From the NCBI GenBank assembly GCA_030613915.1, contig JAUWKY010000084.1, positions 1 to 8,304 on the forward strand: a DNA stretch of 8,304 bases. The letters run 5' to 3'. The position numbers and the translations under genes were made by a program. Below are positions 1-5,436 of this stretch, in pieces. Under the pieces are notes generated by a model. The model was not told the origin of the DNA. It made no database searches and saw only the letters and a list, made by a program, of their open reading frames with translations. How positions within the stretch are numbered: position 1 is the first letter of the stretch; each line of letters starts with the position of its first letter. The DNA is from Syntrophobacterales bacterium. GTDB lineage: Bacteria > Desulfobacterota > Syntrophobacteria > BM002.

Positions 1-978
1 CACCTGGCCTGTCAGGTCCACCTCCAAGGCTGAACTAATTGAGACCAGGTTATCGTTTTGAGCGATAACGGTCGGATCGTTCACAAATTCCGAGGATCGG
101 AAATAGAACATGGGATTGTCATCTACGTAGTTATAGATCTTTTCCGATCCCATACAGAGAGAGGCCACCACGCGCCCAGGAAGAAATGTCTTCTTCTTGT
201 TGGTTATTACTTTCTTTTCAAAAAGAGGCAGAAAGCCATCGCTGATCAGATGAGTATGTACTCCCAGGTCCTGCTTTTCGTCCAGATATTTCAAAATGGA
301 GTAAGGCAATTGCCCGAAGCCGAGATGCAGGGTGGCCCCGTTATCTACGAGCTGCGAAACGTAATGGCCGATTCTTCGGGCTACCTCGGTTTCAGTTAAG
401 GTGGGAAGAGACACTACAAGTGGTTCTTCATGTAACACCAGATAGTCGATTTCATCCACATGAACAAAGCTGTCGCCCGAAGTCTTGGGCATCATGGGGT
501 TGACCTGGGCGATGACCAACTGCGAATTGTCCATTCCTGCTCGGGTGATATCCACAGAGATACCCAGGCTGCAATTTCCAAATCTGTCGGGTGGACTCAC
601 CTGTACGAGGGCCACATCAAGACCGATGCGCCTTTTGTAAAAAAGACGCGGAATCTGAGAGAGGTAAGCTGGGATGTAATCAATTTTGCCCTCAAAGGCA
701 GCTTTTCGCATGGCGAGGCTGACAAAAAAGAGTTTCAGGGAAAATCTAGCCAGAAAAGATTCATCGTCAACATAGTCGGCCAGAGTTTGTGAGAGCATCT
801 GATATATGGTTATATCGTCCAACGCACTGTTTTGGACCATGGTCCGGATCAGATGCTGAGGTTCCCCGGAGCCTGTGCCGATGAAAATTCTGCTACCGAT
901 TTTGATTTGTGAGATAGCTTTATTTGCTTCGACTATTTTGTCAGGGCAATAGTCGCTCAACCATTGGATGTAGTCCAT
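1..978 (-). CDS. Acetyl-CoA hydrolase / CoA-transferase family protein, N-terminal part (gene runs off the left edge)
   Basis: The minus strand is open from an ATG at 978 to base 1 with no stop, giving 326 residues and lacking the C-terminus. A GAGGAG ribosome site (983-988) lies 4 nt upstream. The protein matches the acetyl-CoA hydrolase/transferase family (4-hydroxybutyrate, succinate and propionate CoA-transferases). Visible motifs are FIGTGSGEPQHLI (residues 32-44), SPPDRFGNCSLGISVDIT (128-145), VIAQVNPMMP (155-164), GDSFVHVDEIDYL (168-180), HLGFGQLPYS (218-227) and VASLCMGSEKIYNYVDDNPM (271-290). The family forms a glutamyl-CoA intermediate on a Glu in a motif like H-[ST]-E-[ML]-x-[ST]-D-G near residue 240; here it reads HTHLISDG, with His243 in the Glu position. 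Some Desulfobacterota members carry a C-terminal GNAT domain, which cannot be seen here. Family assignment is firm; substrate and activity are unknown. It is divergent from the pta operon. Confidence 0.88.
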   Translation of the reverse strand, partial: MDYIQWLSDYCPDKIVEANKAISQIKIGSRIFIGTGSGEPQHLIRTMVQNSALDDITIYQMLSQTLADYVDDESFLARFSLKLFFVSLAMRKAAFEGKIDYIPAYLSQIPRLFYKRRIGLDVALVQVSPPDRFGNCSLGISVDITRAGMDNSQLVIAQVNPMMPKTSGDSFVHVDEIDYLVLHEEPLVVSLPTLTETEVARRIGHYVSQLVDNGATLHLGFGQLPYSILKYLDEKQDLGVHTHLISDGFLPLFEKKVITNKKKTFLPGRVVASLCMGSEKIYNYVDDNPMFYFRSSEFVNDPTVIAQNDNLVSISSALEVDLTGQV

Positions 979-1004
979 AAATTCTCCTCAATTGACCATG
1001 GTGT

Positions 1005-1074
1005 AATCTTAAATCTTCAATCCTCAATCCTCAATATTTAATCTTAAATCTGCGATCTATAATCTGCAATCCTT
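1005..1074. repeat. Ten-copy degenerate 7-bp tandem array (AATCTTA/AATCCTC/AATCTGC type)
   Basis: The 70 bp divide without gaps into ten heptamers: AATCTTA, AATCTTC, AATCCTC, AATCCTC, AATATTT, AATCTTA, AATCTGC, GATCTAT, AATCTGC, AATCCTT. All ten have AT at positions 2-3, nine begin AA, and nine have C at position 4. It lies between the start of the CoA-transferase gene and the divergent promoters, so it would be in the leader of that gene. The organisation resembles the heptanucleotide short tandemly repeated repetitive (STRR) sequences known from cyanobacteria, although the motif differs. Confidence 0.85.
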
Positions 1075-1088
1075 TTTACCTTAACAAA

Positions 1089-1118
1089 ATAATCGAAATA
1101 TACCCATATTCTTGACAA
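1089..1118 (-). promoter_or_regulatory. Likely promoter of the minus-strand CoA-transferase gene
   Basis: Read on the minus strand there is TTGTCA (1118-1113), an 18-nt spacer and GATTAT (1094-1089). Its -35 box overlaps that of the opposite promoter because TTGACAA and TTGTCAA are complements. Transcription would start near 1082 and run through the heptamer array at 1005-1074 as a 5' leader. The match is moderate and unproven. Confidence 0.4.
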
Positions 1119-1140
1119 ACATAAAGTCGGATACCATAAT
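1112..1140 (+). promoter_or_regulatory. Sigma70-type promoter driving the pta-ackA operon
   Basis: A perfect -35 box TTGACA (1112-1117), an exact 17-nt spacer and CATAAT (1135-1140, five of six to TATAAT) lie in an AT-rich stretch. The start site would be near 1147, leaving a leader of about 335 nt before pta. A small palindrome, TAACG-ATG-CGTTA (1152-1164), sits just past the start site and could be an operator or an RNA hairpin. Confidence 0.65.
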
Positions 1141-1146
1141 TCAAAG

Positions 1147-1482
1147 TAGAATAACGATGCGTTACAGATTAGGACTTATCTACTAGCCTAGATCTCAAAC
1201 ATTTCACAAGGTTATAACAAACAGAACCGAGTTGTCGAGATAGAATATCGATCCGGAATCTACTGCAAAAAGGCGATGGCCACTATTCTATTTCCTACTG
1301 CGAGAAATTAGGACAAGGACAACTCGATGACTAAACAGTGCTTGTTAGCCAGAAAGGTACTGATATTTCTGTTGTTGAAGAGCCAGAACATGGCTAAAAA
1401 ATTAGCCTGATAACAAAAGGACGAATAAATCAACACGGGGTCAGCCCTTGACTTGGCGGCACGGGCAGGAGGCGATGACAAC
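1147..1482 (+). promoter_or_regulatory. Long structured 5' leader of pta (candidate cis-regulatory RNA)
   Basis: No convincing large gene lies between the promoter and pta. Bases 1228-1236 pair perfectly with 1318-1326 (9 bp). The adjoining bases 1237-1247 pair with 1284-1294 (11 bp, one G-U). The 23 nt at 1295-1317 can form a small third hairpin around TCCTA/TAGGA (1293-1297/1309-1313, competing for the last two bases of the inner stem), giving a three-way-junction shape. CTACTGC occurs twice (1260-1266 and 1295-1301). Downstream, TGGCTAA (1391-1397) can pair either with TTAGCCA (1345-1351) or, as GGCTAA, with TTAGCC (1402-1407). A 27-codon frame (1327-1410) begins 7 nt after AAGGA. I match it to no known riboswitch class; the pairings are seen, and the regulatory role is inferred. 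Confidence 0.4.
1467..1472 (+). promoter_or_regulatory. Ribosome binding site fixing the pta start
   Basis: AGGAGG lies 10 nt before the ATG at 1483. It rules against the upstream in-frame TTG at 1453, which lies before this site and would add ten residues not typical of the family. Confidence 0.75.
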
Positions 1483-3582
1483 ATGTCCAAAAACCTCTAT
1501 ATCGCATCAATCGAGCCGGAGAGCGGTAAGGTAACCTTGGTGCTGGGCGTAATGGAGATGCTTTCCAGGCGTATCCGGAATATCGGTTTCTTTCGGCCCA
1601 TCATCAAGTCGAGTGACCAGCCCGACAACGACATTCAACTCATTTTAAGCCGTTACAATCATGAACTGGCATACGAAGACACCTATGGATACACCCACGA
1701 AGAAGCGCGAAACATGATCGCAGGGGGACAATACAATGAGCTCCTGAAGAACATTGTCAGCAAGTATAAAGCACTGGAAAGTCAATGCCCTTTTGTTCTG
1801 TGTGAAGGGACGGATTTTACCGGTGTCTCCTCAGCCTTCGAGTTCGACTTCAACGCTGATGTGGCGAACAATCTGGGGGCGCCGATCCTGGCGGTGGTGA
1901 ATGGGTTATCCAAGTCCCCGGCTGAAGTGGTGGATGCTGTGCGTGTGGCCCGGGAGTCTTTTGGAGGGCATGGGTGCACTCTTGCGGCGACAGCAGTCAA
2001 TCGAGTCGAAGCAGACAAAGTTGACACCATTGCCAAGGAGATAAGAGGGCTGAAACTTGAAGGTGAACCCATCTACGTCCTGCCGGAAGAACCAACCCTT
2101 GGAAAGCCAACAGTCGGTGAAATCGCCAGGGCTCTCAACGCCACAATCCTTCAGGGTGAGTCGAATGAATTGAATCGTGAGGTCCGCGATTTTAAGGTTG
2201 CGGCGATGAATTTGCCGAATTTTCTGGATTATGTCGTAGACGGTGCCCTGGTGATCACGCCGGGAGATCGTTCCGACGTCATCGTGGGAAGTGTAGCCAC
2301 AGCTTTTTCAGAAACCTATCCAAACATAGCAGGGATTCTTCTAACAGGTGGACTGACTCCCGAACCCCAGGTGCAGCGGTTAATTGAAGGTGCGAAAAAG
2401 CCGCCCACGCCAATAATATTAGTCGATACTGATACCTATACCACTGCTATGAATGTAAGTGCGGTGCCGGCTGTTATCACGTCTGATAACGAGCGTAAAA
2501 TAGCAGCGGCACTGGGCCTCTTCGAATCCAGAGTAGACATGGGGGAACTCGGAAATCGCATCACTGGGGTTCGTTCTGTAAGGGTTACTCCGATCATGTT
2601 TGAGTATCAGCTCATTGAGCGAGCCAAATCAAAACGCCAGCACATTGTCCTGCCGGAAGGCGACGAGGAGCGCATTCTACGGGCCAGCGAGGTACTCCTT
2701 CGCCGTAAGGTTTGTGACCTAACCTTGCTGGGAGATGAGAAGGAGATTCAACAAAAAACTGCTTCTCTGGGGCTCAATCTAGAAGGGGCAAACATTGTCA
2801 ATCCCGTTCAGTCCAAATGGCTCGCGGCTTTCGCCAAGACGTACTTTGAGATGCGCAAGCACAAAGGGATCTCCGAGGAGATGGCTGCCGATGCCATGAC
2901 CGATGTCAGCTACTTCGGCACCATGATGGTGTACCAGGGCAAAGCAGATGGCATGGTATCCGGTGCGGTTCACACTACTGCTCATACGATTCGGCCAAGC
3001 TTCGAGATCATTAAAACCAAACCTGGTTGTTCTATCGTTTCCAGTGTTTTTCTCATGTGCCTCGCAGACAGGGTGCTAGTGTATGGGGATTGCGCGGTGA
3101 ATCCTAACCCTAATTCAGAGCAACTGGCTGATATCGCCATTAGTTCAGCGGAAACAGCAAGTATGTTCGGGATCGAACCCAGGATCGCCATGCTTTCCTA
3201 CTCCACAGGAGAGTCTGGCGGAGGGGAGGCTGTGGAGTCGGTGCGACAGGCAACCGCCATTGTCAGGGAGCGTCGACCAGATCTGAAGATCGAAGGGCCG
3301 ATCCAGTATGATGCAGCGGTGGATGCAAGCGTTGCAAAAACCAAGCTTCCCGAAAGCGAAGTTGCTGGGCACGCCACCGTTTTCATCTTCCCCGATCTTA
3401 ATACCGGCAACAATACCTACAAGGCAGTTCAGCGTTCCGCCAATGCGGTCGCTGTGGGCCCGGTGTTGCAAGGGCTGAACAAATCGGTGAACGACCTGAG
3501 CCGCGGTTGCACGGTAACTGACATTGTGAACACCGTGGCCATCACCGCGATCCAAGCGCAGGATGCCGAAGCTGAGTCTTAG
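1483..3582 (+). CDS. pta: Phosphate acetyltransferase (phosphotransacetylase), long three-domain form
   Basis: This cytoplasmic enzyme interconverts acetyl-CoA plus phosphate and acetyl phosphate plus CoA. At 699 residues it has the length of the long Pta form (E. coli is about 714). The N-terminal domain begins YIASIEPESGK (6-16), a BioD-like P-loop ATPase fold. A DRTGG regulatory domain follows at about 225-345, with the motif ITPGDRSDVIVGS (258-270). The catalytic PTA/PTB domain spans about 370-695, with HIVLPEGDEERILRA (387-401), YFGTMMVYQGKADGMVSGAV (477-496), SYSTGESGGGEA (572-583) and FPDLNTGNNTYKAVQRSA (636-653). All family motifs look intact. The start at ATG 1483 is supported by an AGGAGG site. 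It is first in an operon with ackA 114 bp downstream, and the DRTGG domain suggests allosteric control. Confidence 0.97.
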   Translation: MSKNLYIASIEPESGKVTLVLGVMEMLSRRIRNIGFFRPIIKSSDQPDNDIQLILSRYNHELAYEDTYGYTHEEARNMIAGGQYNELLKNIVSKYKALESQCPFVLCEGTDFTGVSSAFEFDFNADVANNLGAPILAVVNGLSKSPAEVVDAVRVARESFGGHGCTLAATAVNRVEADKVDTIAKEIRGLKLEGEPIYVLPEEPTLGKPTVGEIARALNATILQGESNELNREVRDFKVAAMNLPNFLDYVVDGALVITPGDRSDVIVGSVATAFSETYPNIAGILLTGGLTPEPQVQRLIEGAKKPPTPIILVDTDTYTTAMNVSAVPAVITSDNERKIAAALGLFESRVDMGELGNRITGVRSVRVTPIMFEYQLIERAKSKRQHIVLPEGDEERILRASEVLLRRKVCDLTLLGDEKEIQQKTASLGLNLEGANIVNPVQSKWLAAFAKTYFEMRKHKGISEEMAADAMTDVSYFGTMMVYQGKADGMVSGAVHTTAHTIRPSFEIIKTKPGCSIVSSVFLMCLADRVLVYGDCAVNPNPNSEQLADIAISSAETASMFGIEPRIAMLSYSTGESGGGEAVESVRQATAIVRERRPDLKIEGPIQYDAAVDASVAKTKLPESEVAGHATVFIFPDLNTGNNTYKAVQRSANAVAVGPVLQGLNKSVNDLSRGCTVTDIVNTVAITAIQAQDAEAES

Positions 3583-3604
3583 TTTCAATACTAGTATATG
3601 GTTG

Positions 3605-3658
3605 TCTCTCACCCGAGCCCTGCGGGCTCTCTGAGTTCTCTGTGCGCTCTGTGAGAGA
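3605..3658. repeat. Palindromic intergenic repeat with 9-bp tandem units between pta and ackA
   Basis: TCTCTCAC (3605-3612) is exactly complementary to GTGAGAGA (3651-3658) and encloses a second perfect hairpin, GAGCCC-TGC-GGGCTC (3615-3629). Inside are three degenerate nonamers, CTCTGAGTT, CTCTGTGCG and CTCTGTGAG (3629-3655). No T-run follows, so it is a poor intrinsic terminator. A REP-like element or mRNA-processing/stability hairpin inside the pta-ackA transcript is more likely. Confidence 0.6.
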
Positions 3659-3680
3659 TTTCGGATGTTGAGAGGTAAAT

Positions 3681-3688
3681 GGAGAGGG
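3681..3688 (+). promoter_or_regulatory. Ribosome binding site fixing the ackA start
   Basis: GGAGAGGG lies 8 nt before the ATG at 3697. The alternative ATG at 3679 has only a cramped AGAGG 3 nt upstream, and starting there would add six residues before the conserved MKILVINCG start. Confidence 0.7.
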
Positions 3689-3696
3689 AAACAAAA

Positions 3697-4917
3697 ATGA
3701 AAATTCTGGTCATCAATTGTGGGAGTTCTTCCATCAAGTATCAACTGTTTAATATGGAAGACGAGTTGGTCATGGTTTCGGGCCTGGCGGAACGCATCGG
3801 TGAGCCCCAGGGAAAGCTCACCCACAACAAGTTTCCCGACACGGAAGATGAATTAACGATCGTCAAGGAAGATCCTATTCCAGATCATAAAAGCGGCATG
3901 AATACGATCGTAAGCCTGCTCACCGACAAAGAATATGGGGTCATAGAGGATGCTGCTGAGATCCTTGCAGTTGGCCACCGCGTAGTGCATGGAGGGGAAA
4001 GATTTCATGAACCCGTCTTGATAAGCGATGAGGTTATCCGGGCCATCGAGGAAAACATTCCCCTGGCCCCGCTGCACAATCCCGCCAATTTGATGGGTAT
4101 TCGGGTTGCCCAGACTCTTATGCCTCAAGCACAGCAGGTGGCAGTCTTTGACACGGCCTTTCATCAGACTATGCCACCTCACGCCTTCCATTACTCATTG
4201 CCCTATGAATACTATGAGGAGTTGGGCGTCCGCCGCTATGGCTTCCACGGTACGTCTCATAGATATGTGGCCAAAGAGGCTGCCAGGCTCATGGGTAGGC
4301 CCCTGGATGAATTGAACCTGATGACCATACATCTCGGCAGCGGTGCCAGCACCTGTGCCATTGAAAAGGGCAGGAGCGTTGACACTTCCATGGGGATGAC
4401 TCCTGTGGCGGGAATCATTATGGGAACGCGCTCCGGCAATATCGATCCTGGAATTATAATCTACCTGGCCAAGAGCAAGGATATGACCATTGAGGAATTG
4501 GATCATGTTCTCACCCATGAAAGTGGACTTAAAGGGATTTGCGGCCTTAATGACATGCGGGATATCCACAAGAAGGCAACAGAAGGAGATAAGCGGGCAC
4601 AGTTGGCCCTGGATATGTTCGTATATCGAATAAAAAAATACATTGGGAACTATTCTGCCATTTTGGGTCATCTGGACGGTCTCGTTTTCACCGCTGGCAT
4701 TGGCGAACACGATATCGAGATCCGGGAAAGGTGTTGCGAGAAATTAGAGCGGCTTGGAATTGTATTCGATCCGGAAAAAAACAGACAAGAACATGAGGGG
4801 CCGCTACAAATCAATAAGCCCGAGAGTTCGGTCGCCTTATTTGTGATTCCCACAAACGAAGAACTTGAGATTGCGCAACAAACGAGGGAGTTACTTGAAT
4901 CCAAAGGATTCAAGTAG
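3697..4917 (+). CDS. ackA: Acetate kinase
   Basis: This cytoplasmic enzyme converts acetyl phosphate plus ADP to acetate plus ATP, reversibly, completing the route started by Pta. At 406 residues it has the usual length. It belongs to the ASKHA (acetate and sugar kinase) superfamily. Visible motifs are VINCGSSSIKYQLF (5-18, Asn7), GHRVVHGG (93-100, Arg95), FDTAFHQTMP (151-160, Asp152), YGFHGTSHRY (181-190, His184), HLGSGAS (212-218), MGTRSGNIDPG (242-252, Arg245), FTAGIGEH (331-338) and PTNEEL (385-390, Glu389). These match the catalytic residues of Methanosarcina thermophila acetate kinase (Asn7, Arg91, Asp148, His180, Arg241, Glu384) with a constant small offset, so the enzyme should be active. 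It is co-directional with pta. Its last codons and stop form a 12-bp hairpin. Confidence 0.98.
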   Translation: MKILVINCGSSSIKYQLFNMEDELVMVSGLAERIGEPQGKLTHNKFPDTEDELTIVKEDPIPDHKSGMNTIVSLLTDKEYGVIEDAAEILAVGHRVVHGGERFHEPVLISDEVIRAIEENIPLAPLHNPANLMGIRVAQTLMPQAQQVAVFDTAFHQTMPPHAFHYSLPYEYYEELGVRRYGFHGTSHRYVAKEAARLMGRPLDELNLMTIHLGSGASTCAIEKGRSVDTSMGMTPVAGIIMGTRSGNIDPGIIIYLAKSKDMTIEELDHVLTHESGLKGICGLNDMRDIHKKATEGDKRAQLALDMFVYRIKKYIGNYSAILGHLDGLVFTAGIGEHDIEIRERCCEKLERLGIVFDPEKNRQEHEGPLQINKPESSVALFVIPTNEELEIAQQTRELLESKGFK

Positions 4918-4930
4918 ATTGCAGATTTTA
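4891..4930 (+). terminator. Hairpin formed by the ackA 3' end, possible weak terminator or mRNA-stabilising stem
   Basis: Bases 4892-4902 and 4906-4916 are perfect complements (11 bp) around an AAA loop. A flanking T4891-G4917 wobble gives 12 bp. The stem contains the final ackA codons and the TAG stop. The following bases (ATTGCAGATTTTA) have only a four-T run some 8 nt away, so intrinsic termination would be weak. Partial termination or a 3' boundary protecting pta-ackA mRNA is plausible. Confidence 0.4.
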
Positions 4931-4972
4931 CATTGCGGATTTGAGAAGGCATAGAGCATAGGGCATAGAGTA
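4917..4972. repeat. Eight-copy 7-bp tandem array between ackA and the ferredoxin gene
   Basis: The spacer reads without gaps as eight heptamers: GATTGCA, GATTTTA, CATTGCG, GATTTGA, GAAGGCA, TAGAGCA, TAGGGCA, TAGAGTA. The first half is a GATTNNR type, roughly the reverse complement of the AATCTGC units at 1005-1074. The second half is a TAGRGCA type. The array starts on the last base of the ackA stop codon and ends at the ferredoxin ribosome site (AAAGGAG, 4972-4978). Confidence 0.8.
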
Positions 4973-4983
4973 AAGGAGAACCT

Positions 4984-5436
4984 ATGAAAACCATGAAGAT
5001 TTTAACTACCCCCCGAATGGAGCGGTGCATCGGCTGTCACGCTTGCTCATTGGCCTGTGCCCGGCTGGTGAACAAGCGGTTGTCCTGGGACACGGCGGGT
5101 ATTCGAATTATATCCTCAGGCGGATTATCAACTGGTTTTGAGTCAAAGCCTTGTCTTGCCTGCAACCCAGCGCCTTGTGCACTGGCCTGTCCTACAGGCG
5201 CCTTTTCCCAACGAAAGGGCGGGGGGGTGATTGTCAAAAGGAAGCTCTGCATTCGGTGCGGAGACTGCGCCCCGGCCTGTCCGGTTGACGCCATTTACCT
5301 TGACGCCACTACCGAGCCCTTTGTCTGCATCCACTGCGGCCAGTGTGTGCCATTCTGCCCCCATGATTGTTTGGAGATGACGGAGGTGGAGGTTGAGCCC
5401 GCGGCTGAAAAAGAGGCAGAGGAGGTGGCGTCATGA
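4984..5436 (+). CDS. Four-cluster [4Fe-4S] ferredoxin subunit of aldehyde oxidoreductase (AorA-like)
   Basis: A 150-residue soluble electron carrier with no signal peptide or membrane segment. Four cysteine sets are visible: CIGCHACSLAC (15-25), CLACNPAPCALACP (57-70, wider CxxCx4CxxxCP spacing), CIRCGDCAPACP (89-100) and CIHCGQCVPFCP (115-126). They are enough for four [4Fe-4S] clusters; Cys129 is spare. The tail (131-150) is Glu-rich. An AAAGGAG site lies 5 nt before the ATG. Its stop overlaps the AOR start in an ATGA, so the two are translationally coupled and probably form a complex. Size, cluster number and position match AorA, the small Fe-S subunit of AorABC in Aromatoleum aromaticum, which carries electrons from the tungsten subunit. 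General ferredoxin-domain hits such as HycB/HydN types are the alternative, but the AOR coupling favours an AOR partner. Confidence 0.88.
   Translation: MKTMKILTTPRMERCIGCHACSLACARLVNKRLSWDTAGIRIISSGGLSTGFESKPCLACNPAPCALACPTGAFSQRKGGGVIVKRKLCIRCGDCAPACPVDAIYLDATTEPFVCIHCGQCVPFCPHDCLEMTEVEVEPAAEKEAEEVAS
5419..5425 (+). promoter_or_regulatory. Strong ribosome binding site of the AOR gene inside the ferredoxin reading frame
   Basis: GAGGAGG lies 7 nt before the ATG at 5433 and is embedded in the Glu codons of the ferredoxin tail. With the ATGA overlap this points to coupled translation of the two subunits. Confidence 0.7.

Noticed and set aside
58..792. Two plus-strand open frames (58-399 and 460-792)
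   Set aside because: Both lie antisense to the continuous 326-codon CoA-transferase frame, whose protein motifs are clear; neither plus-strand product resembles a protein family.
1005..1074. CRISPR array
   Set aside because: The units are 7 bp and contiguous, with no spacers and no cas genes nearby.
1453..1482. TTG start adding ten residues to Pta
   Set aside because: The AGGAGG site lies downstream of the TTG and correctly spaced for ATG 1483; the extra residues are not family-like.
1141..1482. tRNA or other classical RNA gene
   Set aside because: I see no cloverleaf, T-loop (GTTCRANNC) or CCA end; the pairings fit a leader structure rather than a tRNA.
1308..1490. 60-residue minus-strand frame in the pta leader
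   Set aside because: It overlaps the leader and the pta start, has no ribosome site I can support, and the strong promoter reads the other way.
3615..3629. Intrinsic terminator between pta and ackA
   Set aside because: The perfect hairpin GAGCCC-TGC-GGGCTC is not followed by a T-run, and pta and ackA are normally co-transcribed.
3145..3825. 226-residue minus-strand open frame
   Set aside because: It is antisense to the conserved catalytic part of pta and the start of ackA and shows no recognisable motifs; it is a by-product of codon usage.
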